64,000 nucleotides of DNA from positions 117,932,264-117,996,263 of the forward strand of contig JAVGWX010000003.1 of assembly GCA_036924085.1 (NCBI GenBank), in the 5' to 3' direction. The stretch's first letter is position 1; each line of letters starts with the position of its first letter. A program made the translations under genes and the position numbers. The notes under the pieces were generated by a model. That model was not told where the DNA came from, searched no databases, and was given only the letters and a program-made list of their open reading frames with translations. Source of the stretch: Ariolimax columbianus. Lineage: Eukaryota; Mollusca; Gastropoda; Stylommatophora; Arionidae. Shown here one piece after another: positions 1 to 11,910 of the stretch.

Positions 1-2
1 AA

Positions 3-50
3 AAATGTTGTGTATCAGAAATGTTGTGTATCAGAAATGTTGTGTATCAG
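3..50. repeat. 16-bp tandem repeat, three units
   Basis: Three head-to-tail copies of aaatgttgtgtatcag are followed by a decayed partial copy up to about 110. No coding potential is seen. Confidence 0.85.
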
Positions 51-117
51 AAATGATGAGGTTTAGTATGCTGTTTATCAGAAATGGTGTGGTATACAGT
101 AGCATGTTACGCAAATA

Positions 118-133
118 TTTCTCTCTCTCTCTT

Positions 134-179
<46 letters not shown>
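118..179. repeat. (CT)n microsatellite
   Basis: A nearly pure CT run with a few TTT interruptions lies between the 16-bp repeat and the satellite field. Confidence 0.95.
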
Positions 180-184
180 AGATC

Positions 185-1264
185 ACTTGGACAGTAATTA
201 TAGACATTAATCTACTACCCAGTCAGTGATTATAGATCCCCGCACACTACTCAGTCAGTGATTATAGATCCCCGCTTACTACTCAGACAGTGATTATAGA
301 TCCCCGAACACTACTCAGTCAGTGATTATAGATCCCCTCAAACTACTCAGACAGTGATTATAGATCCCCGCACACTACTCAGACAGTGATTATAGATCCC
401 CGCACAATACTCAGACAGTGATTATAGATCCCCGCATACTACTCAGACAGTGATTATAGATCCCCGCACACTACTCAGACAGTGATTATAGATCCCTGCA
501 TACTACTCAGACAGTGATTATAGATCCCCGCACACTACTCAGACAGTGATTATAGATCCCTGCACACCACTCAGTCAGTGATTATAGATCCCAGCACACT
601 ACTTAGACAGTGATTATAGATCCCTGCACACCACTCAGACAGTGATTATAGATCCCTGCACACCACTCAGACAGTGATTATAGATCCCCGCACACTACTC
701 AGACAGTGATTTAAGATACCCGCACACCACTCAGACAGTGATTTAAGATCCCCGCACACCACTCAGACAGTGATTATAGATCCCTGCACACTACTCACAG
801 TGATTGTAGATCCCCGCACACCACTCAGTGATTATAGATGCCCGCAAATCATTCACAGTGATTATAGATCCCCGTAAATCACTCACAGTGATTATAGATC
901 CCCGCACATTCATTCATGCTGTGTTTATAGATCCTCGCGCCCCACTCAGACAGTGATTACCGACCCCTACACACCATTAAGATCGTGCGAGTGATTATAC
1001 TTCCCCACGAACCACGAAGACAGTGATTATAGATCCCGGCGCTCCACTCAAACAGTGAATATATATATCCCCCCGCATACCTCAGGCAGTGACTGTATTA
1101 CCCTACTCTGGCAGTGACTGTATTACCCTACTCTGGCAATGACTGTAGGACCCTACTCAGGCAATGACTGTAGGACCCTACTCGGTCAATTACTGTAGGC
1201 CTCCGCTCAAGCAGTGATTGTAGGTCCCCACTCAGGCATTTATTGTAGGTCCCCACTATAACAG
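185..1264. repeat. satellite block I, 32-bp unit
   Basis: About 30 units are built on cagtgattatagatcccc followed by a variable gcacactactcaga segment, giving a period close to 32 bp. Units decay toward the right (from about 950), where spacing and sequence become irregular (cagtgactgtattaccc). Blocks II and III share the same core with shorter spacers, so all three belong to one satellite family. No reading frame in it is credible. Confidence 0.92.
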
Positions 1265-1606
1265 TGGCTTGGCTACGTTCATTCTCAATCTTCCAATACC
1301 AAACACTGAAAGGGCTTAAGTAGCAGAATGTAGTCCAGAGAACAGAATGCGTTGTGTCGTAGTTTACAGCTTGACTGCGATATTTGCACCTTTCGGTCCA
1401 ACACATCCGACTTCAGCAAGCATTTTCTGAGTACCGATCCTTTCTCCTTAGCCAGTCTGCTTTGCTGCAGCCTGTTATCCAGGATCACCGCGTGGAGGTG
1501 TAGAAGGGTCTTGGCAACTTTGGTTCGCTGGTCCTGACGCTAGCAGTCAGCTATGAGTTGATGACCACTGCAGCTCATGTGCTGCTCAGCATCTTGATCC
1601 CACTTC
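1265..1606 (-). mobile_element. SINE-like element, copy 1 (unclassified family)
   Basis: This segment is about 75-85% similar by eye to the reverse complement of 13493-13847 and 37927-38286, and to 29893-30046 and 40001-40245. Copies of the family elsewhere are bounded by 12-bp target-site duplications, so it moves by reverse transcription. Here it interrupts the satellite and no clear duplication is visible. The element starts (5' end) near 1606 with gggatcaagatg and ends near 1265 with a GAACG(T/A)AGCC tail. Small open frames inside are not supported as genes. Confidence 0.75.
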
Positions 1607-1938
1607 CGCAGTGATTCTAGATCCACACTAAGGCAGTGTTTGTAGGTCCCCGCTCAGGCAGCGATTGTAGGTCCTAACTTAGAAAGTGATATTGTAGATC
1701 CACACGACCACTAAGACAGTAATTGTAGGTCCCCCACTCAGACAGTTATTATAGATCCTAACTCAGACAGTTATTATAGATCCCCACTCAGACAGTTATT
1801 ATAGATCCCCACTCAGACAGTTATTTTAGATCCCCACTCAGACAGTTATTATAGATCCCCACTCAGACAGTTATTATAGATCCCCACTCAGACAGTTATT
1901 ATAGATCCCCACTCAGACAGTTATTATAGATCCTAACT
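1607..1938. repeat. satellite block II, 25-bp unit
   Basis: After a degenerate start, about ten near-identical units of actcagacagttattatag plus atcccc repeat every 25 bp. This is the block I unit without the gcacact spacer. The array is cut at about 1938 by the RTE-like LINE and resumes at 4612. Confidence 0.92.
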
Positions 1939-4611
1939 CCAAGGGTGGAAAAAGCGGGGTCGGCTTTATTCTGTCAAAGAAGACAGCACCTTCACTACTC
2001 GGTTACAATCCAGTCAACGACCGCATAATTGTAATCAGACTAAAGAAAAAGACTAGAAATTTAACAATAATTCAAGTATATGCACCAACATCAGCAGCAG
2101 ACGATTGTGAAATGGATGATTTTTATAACACCGTGCAAGAAGCGATGGAAAAAGTTGAAAAAAGAGACATCTTGGTCATCATTGGAGATTTCAATGCGAA
2201 AGTCGGAGAGGAAAGAGCCGAAGAGGAGAGAAGTGTTCGAGGACCTTTTGGTTTGGGACACAGAAATGAGCGAGGAGAAAGACTGGTTGAATTCTGCACG
2301 GAAAACAACCTCTCCATTGCCAACACCTTCTTCAAACAACATCCACGAAGACTGTACACGTGGACCTTCCCGGATGGCAACAGCAGAAACCAAATAGACT
2401 ACATCCTAGTGCAACAAAGATGGAGATCAAATGTGCTGGCGAAAAAACACTGCCAGGAGCAGACTGCGATACGGACCACGAATTACTGTTTGCAGTTTTC
2501 CAAACAAGACTACGCAGGATCTACAAAGGTTGCCAGCCAATACGCTTCGATGTATCAGCAATACCTACTGAATACAACATCAAAGTAGAAAACAAATTTG
2601 AGGGGTTGCTTGCTATACAGGAAGAGATGACATCTGAGGAGTTGACATCGTACGCAAGGGAGATTTTGATCTCGACAGCAAAAGAAATGATTCCAAAGAT
2701 ATTGCACAAGACACAGAGCTATATAACAGACGAAACACAGAAACTCATTGCAGAAAGGCAACAATTAAAACAAATGGGAAGTAAGGGGACCAACACAGCA
2801 TATAAAAACTGCGCAAGAAAAGTTAGAAGAGAAATAAGAAAAGATAAAAGAAGATACATAGTAGAAACATGTAAGGATATAGAAAACCTACAACAACAAG
2901 GCAAAGAAAGAGATGCATTCAAAGCAATAAGAACACTGACAAGGGAATTCCGTCCGGTTCCACATGTCATAAATGACGAAGAGGATAACACACTAACAGA
3001 AACCAAAGACATACTGAATAGATGGAGAGAGTACTGCAGAACCATGTATGGAGACAGCACAAAGCGCTCAGTTACAATCCTACCAAAGGATGAGAAAGAA
3101 CCTGAACCAACATTGGAAGAAGTACGCTCTGCAATTAAAAGCTTGAAAAACGGAAAGTCCCCAGGATGCGATGATATCCCAGCAGAGCTAATACAAGCAG
3201 GAGGAGAGGCATGTGCTCGAGTCTACCACAAGCTGTGTAAACAGATATGGCACAGTGCAGAGTGGTCAGAAGCATGGAAGAAATCAATTTATATTCCCCT
3301 CCCCAAAAAAGGCAACCTGAAGCTGTGCACGAACTACCGCACTGATCAGCCATGCTAGCAAGATACTCCTGCGAATCATATTAAGAAGGATAGAGAAAAG
3401 GTTTGAATCTGAAATTCACGTAGTCCAGGCAGGTTTTAGGAAAGACAGAGGGTACCCGGGACCACATTCAATTTAAGGAATATCTATGAAAAATGTAGAG
3501 AGTTTAATGTAGACCTGTACACATGTTTCATTGATTGCACTAAGGCCTTCGACACGGTAAAACATCAAAATCTGTGGAGAATCATGAAGGAAATGGGGTT
3601 TCCTTTGCATATAGTCCATCTCATTGAAACATTATACCAAGATCAACAAGCCGCTGTCCGAGTATCTGGGCAAACATCAGATTGGTTTGCAGTACAAAAG
3701 GGAGTCCGACAGGGATGTATACTCTCACCTTATCTGTACAACATATATGCGGAATGTATAATGAGAAATGTGCGAGAAGATGAGAACATTGAAAGTTTCG
3801 ACCCATTTACGATTGGGGGGTACGAGATTCCAGAGTTACGATATGCAGATGACACATTGATACTATTAAGAAGTGCGGAACGGCTAGAGCAGCTACTTTC
3901 AGCCGTTAATGGACATAGTAAAGATCAAAATCTGTTCATAAACATAAACAAAACAAAGATAATGACCACCGATAAAACACATTGTCAGCATACATTTACA
4001 GTGGGTGGTGAGGAAATAGATCAGGTTACACATTTTGAATATCTGGGCTCCAGAATCAACAAAAATGGTGACTGCTCGAAAGAAATCAGAAGAAGACTAG
4101 CTATGGCAATGCAGAGACTGAACAGCCTGAAGAAATTATGGCAGGGCACCAACAAAACGATAAAGTAAAAGTCTTGAGAGCCTGTGTTTTTCCTGTGGCA
4201 GCTTATGGCTGTGAAGCATGGACGATTACCAAAACTTCTAGACAAAGAATCGAATCCTTCGAGTCAAAATGTTACAGAAAGATCCTCAGAATACCCTGGA
4301 CAGAGAAAAGAACAAATGTAGACATTCGGCAAGAGTTGAGCATAGAGGAGAACTGGATTATCAACTCCATTTTGGCTAGAAAATGCAAATACTTTGGTCA
4401 CATCAAGAGACACAACGGTCTTGAGAGGACGGTGATGGAAGGTATGGTGCCAGGCAAAAGAGGAAGGGGTAGACCAAGAAGACGATGGCACAAAGATATC
4501 CAGGAGTGCCTGAGTATGACAGTGGCGGAAGCTGGAGTTTTGGCAAGGGAACGAGTTTCTTTCAGACAAACTGTGATGGGAGCGACGTTCTACAAAGGAC
4601 ATGCTACATGA
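1939..4611 (+). mobile_element. RTE-like LINE, copy A (5'-truncated, frameshifted)
   Basis: This is a non-LTR retrotransposon with an APE-type (EEP) endonuclease followed by reverse transcriptase, in the order of RTE/BovB-type ORFs. The endonuclease is seen at about 1950-2480 (IIGDFNAKVG, GPFGLGHRNERGERL, QIDYIL, then GADCDTDHE). The RT has a palm motif FIDCTKAFD near 3530 with its catalytic Asp intact, QGCILSPYLYNIYAE near 3710 and YADDT near 3845. A C-terminal GRGRPRRRW segment lies near 4470. The reading frame breaks at an A-run near 2440, at an 8-bp deletion near 3335 relative to copy B, around 3450-3470, and near 4165. It starts inside the endonuclease and ends with the tail ctacatga, so it is a typical 5'-truncated dead copy. 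It sits in the satellite field, with satellite on both sides. Confidence 0.93.
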
Positions 4612-6110
4612 GAGACTCCCAGTTATTATAGATCCCCAGTCAGACAGTTATTATAGATCCTCACTCCCAGTTATCATAGATCCTCACTCTCAGTTATCAT
4701 AGATCCTCATTCCAAGTTATTATAAATCCCCACTCAGACAGTTATTATAGATCCTCACTCAGACAGTTATTATAGATCCTCACTCCCAGTTATCATAGAT
4801 CCTCATTCCCAGTTATTATAGATCCCCAGTCAGACAGTTATTATAGATTTTCACTCCCAGTTATTATAGATCCTCACTCCCAGTTATTATAGATCCTCAC
4901 TCACAGTTATCATAGATCCTCATTCCCAGTTATTATAAATCCCTACTCAGACAGTTATTATAGATCCTCACTCCCAGTTATCATAGATACTCATTCCCAG
5001 TTATTATAGATCCCCAGTCAGGCAGTTATTATAGATCTTCACTCCCAGTTATTATAGATCCTCACTCCCAGTTATTATAGATCCTCACTCTCAGTTATCA
5101 TAGATCCTCATTCCCAGTTATTATAGATCCTCACTCAGACAGTTATTATAGATCCTCACTCACAGTTATTATAGATCCTCACTCCCAGTTATCATAGATC
5201 CTCATTCCCAGTTATTATATATCCTCACTCCCAGTTATCATAGATCCTCATTCCCAGTTATTATAGATCCTCACTCAGACAGTTATTATAGAACCTCACT
5301 CACAGTTATTATAGATCCCCACTCAGACAGTTATTATAGATCCTCACTCACAGTTATTATAGATCTTCACTCCCAGTTATTATAGATCTTCCCTCTCAGT
5401 TATTATAGATCTTCACTCCCAGTTATTATAGATCCTCACTCTCAGAATTTATAGATCTTCACTCACATTTGTTATAGATCCTCACTCACAGTTATTATAG
5501 ATCCTCACTCACAGTTATTATAGATCCTCACTCCAAGTTATCATAGATCCCCACTCAGAGAGTTATTATAGATCCTCACTCCCAGTTATCATAGATACTC
5601 ACTCCCAGTTATTATAGATCCTCACTCAGACAGTTATTATAGATCCCCACTCAGAAAATTATTATAGATCTTCACTCCCAGTTATTATAGATCCCCACTT
5701 TGACAGTTATTATAGATCCTCACTCTCAGTTGTTATAGATCCCCACACTGACAGTTATTATAGATCCTCACTCCCAGTTATTATAGATCCAAACTCAGAC
5801 AGTTATTATATATCCCCACTCAGACATTTATTATAGATCCTCACTCACAGTTATTATAGATCCCCACACAGACAGTTATTATAGATCCTCACTCCCAGTT
5901 GTTATAGATCCCCACACAGACAGTTATTATAGATCCTCACTCCCAGTTATTATAGATCCCCACTCAGACAGTTATTATATATCCCCACTCTGACAGTTAT
6001 TATAGATCCTCACTCACAGTTATTATAGATCCCCAGTAAGACAGTGATTGGAGATCCCCACTTAGGCAGTGATTGGAGATCCCCACTCAAATAATGATTG
6101 TAGATCCCCA
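4612..6110. repeat. satellite block III, mixed 23/25-bp units
   Basis: About 60 units alternate between a 25-bp form (actcagacagttattatag...) and a 23-bp form lacking two bases (actcccagttattatag...). It continues block II on the far side of the RTE insertion. The last units (6040-6160) return to cagtgattggagatcccc spacing and fade out. Confidence 0.92.
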
Positions 6111-6416
6111 AGGATTATTCAAACAGTGATTATAGACTCACATGGACCATCCAGGCAGTACTTACAGACTGCTAAAACACTGTTTGAAGACCTCTGCATG
6201 CCCCCTAAGACAATTTTTTTAGGATCTACAGACTCAAATAGTTTATGTGAACACCTCGAGAACGCCTCAGAGTTTCACGTTGATATCTGAGACAGTGTTA
6301 GAATCATCAGCTTATAAACATGACTCCATTTGTCGAAGGACTGTCAACAATGGATGATGGTAACATTTACGTGATAGTCGGTCATAAACTACATGTTACT
6401 CTATTCCAGGGGTTGA
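6111..6416. other. decayed satellite edge, no gene seen
   Basis: Degenerate satellite motifs fade by about 6240. A 73-codon open frame at 6069-6290 is made largely of satellite sequence and has no recognisable protein features. Confidence 0.5.
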
Positions 6417-8015
6417 CAAACGTTTTTTGTAAAGGGCCAAATAGTAAATATTTTAGGCTCTAGTGGGCAAGCGTCAAACTCTAGGACATTTATGGAGGTA
6501 TGTCTTAAATAAAATAACAAGCTTTCCCACATTTATTGAACAAAATGTTACGTAATAATAACAGTAGACTACAATTGTTTAAAATATAGTTCTTAGTCGA
6601 CCTGTACTTCTACAGGTGCAAAGCCCCTGTGCAGGTCCCAGCTCTGGTATTAGCTGGATGTAGCTGGGAGAAGGGTTTCCTGTTTAGCGGGCTAGGCTCG
6701 AGCAGCTTAATATTCCGCTGCGTTGGGGCAAGAGATTACGGAAGGTGGTTAACCGATGTGCGAGTCCATCTTAATAGACTCAAACACTAGAGCAAAGTAG
6801 ACCCGCATCCTGTTAGGCACCATCAATGCTGTTCTAAACAAACCACTTAATCATGACCGGTGTTATGTAATGTGACACAATCAGTCACCCTCCTATGACA
6901 TGCTCTCTGTGAGGCAGTGATACTATTCTTGTCCTTGTCATTCACAAAGACCCCGGCAGACCACTCGGGCAGTTCTACTACTGAGAAAAAAATTAATGAT
7001 TTTTTGTGACATTATTTCCCAAATTCGGAATTTGTTGTTGTTGTTTCGAATGCCCATGAGTAGGTTACTCTTATGTGCGCCCTGAAAAGGACATTCAGTG
7101 ACGGGTTGCAGTAGCTTTCCTCACATCTCGAGCGTGCTAAAGGTGGACGGGGGTCCTTCAGGCTGTTGTGCTATGCTTGGCAAAATCTGCGTGTGGCTCA
7201 CTTCTACAGAGATCACATCGAACCTTACCTTGTTAGCCGGACTGTTGTCCCCAACAACAACCCGTCTCCAGGACGACCAATGAGGAGGTCATGTGAGGGT
7301 CAGTATATTTCTCCTGACCCTGGCTAACATTGTCTGATCTGTGTGTTTTGCCTGACCAGACGTTAACCTCGTCATCTCCAAATTGGAATTTAGAGTTAGT
7401 GCTACCTATCATAAAAATGAATTGCAAATGTTCATCTGTTAATGCTGACTTGTATTAATATATTATGTATTCCATATTTGAAAATTTATCTTCGCACAAG
7501 TAAGTGCTGTTAAATTCAGGTATACATCCACGAGCATATGATCTGAATTGACCACATTCATCGGTAGGAAGAGATTTATAGAATTCTGAAAGATTCTTTG
7601 CTTTCAGGAGGCGTGTAGCCTAGAGGTGGTGAGCTTTCCTCACAATCGCAACGTACTCGGTTCAGATCACCTTGTGCTTAGACCGGACATGTCGTGGGTT
7701 TTTTCATGGTATGTCCGCTGATTCAGGGCTATCCAGCTGTAAATGGGTACCTGATGAAGACTGAGGAAATTTTCGGAGCCGCCATGGGAGGTACGGAATT
7801 CGTGCTCTATCGTCGGCACTTTCAGCAATGAAATTAATTTTGTCACATACGGTCTTTCTCGCCACTCTTCAAATCGGCAGTCGACCGTTCCGTTACAGCC
7901 AGTACGTTGAAATGTTAGTTAATTTGAAAATATAAAACCCATTCTTAGCTCCTAAGCTGTAAAAAAGAATCAGCTGGCAGAATGTGGCCTTGGAACCGTA
8001 GTTTACCGACCCCTG
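6417..8015. mobile_element. non-autonomous hAT-like DNA transposon
   Basis: The left end reads CAGGGGTTGACAAACG and the right end, reverse-complemented, reads CAGGGGTCGGTAAACT, giving imperfect terminal inverted repeats of about 16 bp. The flanking 8-mers CTCTATTC (6409-6416) and TTCTAATC (8016-8023) agree at six of eight positions, as expected of an old 8-bp hAT target duplication. The left subterminal stretch (ttttttgtaaagggccaaat, about 6423-6442) closely resembles the termini of vertebrate hAT MITEs such as the MER5/Charlie group, as I recall them. No transposase frame is present. A tRNA-derived SINE sits inside at about 7608-7860, and a segment at 6760-6850 is shared with 59925-60005. 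Confidence 0.65.
7608..7860 (+). mobile_element. tRNA-derived SINE, copy 1
   Basis: The head carries a polymerase III box A-like tagcctagaggtggtga and a box B-like cggttcagatcacc. A body with the conserved block cagctgtaaatgggtacctg follows. It aligns along its length with 8377-8677. A block of this kind (TAAATGGGTACCTG) is, from memory, found in invertebrate SINEs with a conserved central domain. It lies inside the hAT-like element, so it inserted later. No clear flanking duplication was found for this copy. Confidence 0.75.
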
Positions 8016-8376
8016 TTCTAATCAGCCTTGAAACTATCACAAACACTCTAGGCGAGTTCACGTTTCTGCTTACACTGACACGTCACTCAAATCTGTACTC
8101 GCGTGTTTGATGTGACATTCCCAGATTAAACACGCACACACGTAATTCCCTTTCAAATAAGTTAAATTAAAAAGCGCACATCAAAGATGCTATTATTATG
8201 TAAAACGATTCTTACACGCCTTCAAGTGGCAGATATTTTAACAGGCGTTCTTCGAAACTTGACAATAACATAACATCATCCGTTCTACGCTTACCTTCCT
8301 CTTTTACAGAAGCATGACGTCAACGCTCATGTTGACCTACTTACAGGTAGCTAGTGTCTAAGCATATATTGTTCTT

Positions 8377-8677
8377 AGGAGAAGGCGTGTGGCCTAGGGG
8401 GTGTGAGATTTGCTGACAATCGCAACGTCCTGGGTTCAGATCACGTCGTGCTCAGACATGGTGAGTCGTGGGTTTTTTCATGGTATGTCCGCTTATTCCG
8501 GGTGATCCAGCTGTAAATAGGTATCTGATAAAGACGGGGAAAATTTCGGAGCCGCCATGGGAGGTACGTAATTCGTGCTCTATTGTCGGCACTTTCAGTA
8601 ATGAAAGGATTTGAGCACATATGGGGATTCCCAAGAGCAATGAAGTCGGTTATAAGAATCATTTACCACCATTTCTT
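8377..8677 (+). mobile_element. tRNA-derived SINE, copy 2, with 10-bp target duplication
   Basis: The head has box A-like gtggcctagggggtgtga and box B-like gggttcagatcacg. The central block agctgtaaataggtatctga and the segment ggagccgccatgggaggtac follow, matching copy 1. The flanks carry TATTGTTCTT at 8367-8376 and again at 8678-8687, a direct 10-bp duplication that fixes the element at 301 bp. The tRNA-like head has no full cloverleaf and is not called as a tRNA gene. Confidence 0.82.
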
Positions 8678-8687
8678 TATTGTTCTT

Positions 8688-10636
8688 GTGTCCTTAGTAA
8701 ATGACTGCCAAGGCGGCCATTGGCGACATTTTTAAGAGATGCAACAAACTACCTTCACTGCAACCAGTTTCGTGCCGTCCCTCGTACGGCGCACGTGATC
8801 AAACACGTGATCATTTCTCTACTCTTATCATGTCATGGTAATTCATGAGGAACGTGCACTCTCACATGTCTTATTCTTGTAGTAAATCTACCATAGTTCC
8901 TATCCATAGTTTTATTTGTAAATTCTAACCGCTAACACAACCTATCCATCTAAGTTTGTCACAATCTAGCTAAGTCAATAGACTATTCGTATTCTTGTTA
9001 CTCGTCTTTTGTAGTGGCTCATGTGACTGCTTGAACTCTCCACTTTCTGCGTCCAGTTTCATCTGTGGAATGCCTTTCTCAAAATTGCTCGTGATCTCCT
9101 CGATCTGTTGTCTAGACCGTTTCTCGGATAGACTTAGTCTCTCTCAGACAATCAGTCACCCAGCGCTGTTCTCTCAGGAAATAGCAATGCCTGTGCGGCA
9201 ATGTTACTCTAGATCTTTTTTCGCATGAAATAACAATGTCTCTATACGGCAATGTCAGTCTCGATCCTCGAGTCTTGGTGAACACACCTGCTTTCTTTTA
9301 GATATACCTTTGCCCAACAATACACACAGACAAATGCTTGCACTGGAAGTATAATGCTGATTTTGACTGGCCCAGTGTTCACATTCAATCAAGTCTTCAG
9401 TCAATCTGTTTTTCCAGATCTCCTCTGCGTCTGCATCTGCTTCTCTCTGTGTGTATCTCTCTCTCGCATCGTACCCTACCTTAACTTATATAGTGCAAAT
9501 CTATAATCTAACCTGCTCATCTTTTGGTCAATTCCTTCTGACTTTCTGTCAAGTTTACGCAGTTAACTTTCCATGACCTATGAATTCGGACAGAGAGAGT
9601 TACATTTCTTCGAACAAGGCCTCTCTTGATCAGACTGACCCTGACGTCAAGGGAGCTTAGAATATACTTAGAAAACATTACCCTGTGGTCAGGGGACTTC
9701 AAATATGCTCAGTTACTTTTAAATCTAAGTGTCCTAGGTTCCAAACAATGACCGTTATACTTAACTGCAGCTATCAGGCAAGTTTCTAGATGTATATGTT
9801 CGAGTACCTTCGATCGGTATGTAGAGGGATCCATGACTCTGACTCTTGGGATCCCTGTGACCCTATCATTGCTGTTCCAATTCTAGCGTCGACCGGTGAT
9901 AATTGAGCATGTATGCTGTGGTGGTTTATGTAGCACGTGTTTATATAATGAGGCTGCTAGTCCCGTGCACAACCTTTCGTAGTCACATTGTATGGCATTT
10001 AGAGAGCAGTATTAATATTATTTTTACCCTAGTAAGGTATCCCACGACACACACACAAGTGACGGTCCTTATGCCACAGCTATACAAATAAAAAGGCAAG
10101 TTGGAGAGATTTCTAGAAAAAAAGCAGGCATAGCGAAATAAAACTATTTTTATATCGATACTATATGAATGTTACCGAGGCCCGAAAGGGGAGTAACGAT
10201 TAGTAGCACTGTAACCCACCATGCATGTCTAAGAGGCAACTAGTGAGGGTTGAGCATGAGGCAGTCTACTCCATTCTGTAGACATGTTAAGTCACAACAA
10301 CTTCAACAGATATAGACAGGTCAACGTTCGATGGAATGGTTATGTTGTGGACCTGTGCTCCACGTAGGTCTTAACAGGCAATGATTCATTGATTGATTGA
10401 CTGACTGTTTAATTGATTATTATAGTAGTACAAATGATTCCCTATCTGCCTTATGTTTATAGATGAAAATAAACAAGAATAATAGACACTTGTTGACATA
10501 ATAACCAGACCAACTGAAGGAAAAGGACTAATTCTAGTTAACTAGCGACCAGAAAAAAATGATCATTTCAAAAATGAAAAGTATGAGATTAAGTTAGTGA
10601 GTAAAATATTAAAACAAACTATAGAATTAAGATAGC
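8688..10636. other. no gene recognised
   Basis: Unique-looking, moderately AT-rich DNA. The open frames here are short and show no family signature. A patch at 10170-10260 (gaggcccgaaag, aagaggcaactag) faintly recalls 46780-47020 but is too weak to call. Confidence 0.5.
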
Positions 10637-10639
10637 TAG

Positions 10640-10990
10640 TGGTCTATCATAAAAGAGGGATGATGATCTATAACAACATTCATTCATAGAATGGCATTAG
10701 CTAAAGAAGACTTTTAAGACATACAAATATAAGCATAATCTATAAACATGTACCTGGCAATAAAGGCAGGATAGACGGTCCGGCTATGTTATATAGAACG
10801 AATTTTGCTTTATGGTTGTGAGATCTGGACAATGAATAAGCTAACAGAGAAATATCTAGCAGCATAAGAAAGGCAGTTGCTAACAAAAATGACATGAATC
10901 AAATGGAACAAGGCAATACAATTTATCTAGAAACGTCATTGAAAGAAAAACTAGGAAACGCTTAGACAATCAGTAGCGGTAATGTAGCGT
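10640..10990 (+). mobile_element. LINE C-terminal fragment (degenerate)
   Basis: Translated pieces in shifting frames read like the post-RT region of RTE-type LINEs: AKEDF-like residues and YKHN near 10700, then ILLYGCEIWTMNKLTEKYL at about 10800-10860. That region normally reads LLYGCETWT. Stops and frameshifts interrupt it, and it ends where the next SINE starts. Confidence 0.6.
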
Positions 10991-11290
10991 GTAGTCTAGT
11001 CGTCAGTGATCTGGCTTGCTAAGAATGGGATTAAACCGCGCTGGGGTTTGAAATCACGGACGGACAGAACAAAATCCGGGCGTGGTTCGTTCCTGGTACT
11101 ACCGCTCCTCCAGTCGACCCAGCTGTAAATGGGTACCTGATGTATGAGTTGGGTAATGTATAAACAGCAAGGAAGGGAACTAGCCACCCCACCTCACATA
11201 GGCTGCGGCGTAGTCCATGAAGAGTTATCGTCATCCCCGATGGCAATTGTTGCCATGGGACCCACCTTGACCTTTACTCAACAACAAACA
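10991..11290 (+). mobile_element. tRNA-derived SINE, copy 3 (diverged subfamily)
   Basis: A tRNA-like head carries a box A-like tcgtcagtgatctgg and a box B-like gggtttgaaatcacg. The block cccagctgtaaatgggtacc that defines copy 1 follows. The 3' part (agccaccccacctcac) is shared with 12918-13010 and differs from copies 1 and 2, so this is a second subfamily with the same central block. Confidence 0.68.
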
Positions 11291-11818
11291 AACACAAATG
11301 GAATCAGGATAATATTTCAAGAACTAATTAAATGACATGGGAGTGATGACAGAACACATTCTGGTATATACAAACCGTCGGAAATACAAAGACATGATCT
11401 ATAGCGTCCATTAAGTGAGGCATTTTGAAAGAATTCAAAATTTGCAAGATCAAAACCTTTTATTTGTTATGAATATGTTATTGTTCGGCTTTTATTTTTT
11501 TTAACATGAATATTCAAATGAAAATATCTAAAAGAATAAAAGAAAAGTCAACGAAACGATCCTCCCTGACTGACAACCGCAATTAAAACATTAGTAATCC
11601 ATCAAGTCTATTTTGACACCTGCTATGATCAGTATTTAGTTATAATGTAACTCTAAAACGTACCTTAACACACCCCGCTTGATTGACGGCAGTGCCGCGA
11701 GTTTTAGATTCCTACAAAATAATATACATTTTGAAGTGCATCTAATTGAAGTCTCTTGAATGTCGCCATATTAGGTTTACAGCTAACTTAATGCGGTCTT
11801 CCAACATGAAAAGGTTCC
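11291..11818. other. no gene recognised
   Basis: AT-rich unique sequence with no coding or repeat signature that I can support. Confidence 0.4.
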
Positions 11819-11910
11819 GCAACCATGTTCTAGACCAACGTTTCTCGACCGGTGAATCGTGCAGCCCTAGAGTGGATGGTATCAAGGGCTTCGCGAGAGA
11901 TCGTCGTTAA
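11819..11910. mobile_element. possible hAT-type termini
   Basis: The sequence aaaaggttccgcaaccatg resembles one hAT end. It is followed by ttctaga and then by ccaacgtttctcgaccggtg, which resembles another hAT end (typical form cagtggttctcaaccggtg). TCTAGA is the usual centre of hAT target duplications. No element body could be assigned to either end. Confidence 0.3.

Noticed and set aside
1939..4611. Target duplication of RTE-like copy A
   Set aside because: actcc is shared at both junctions, but it is part of the satellite unit itself, so it is not evidence of duplication.
8385..8460. Possible tRNA gene
   Set aside because: Box A/B-like sequences are present, but no cloverleaf can be drawn and the segment is the head of a SINE with target duplications.
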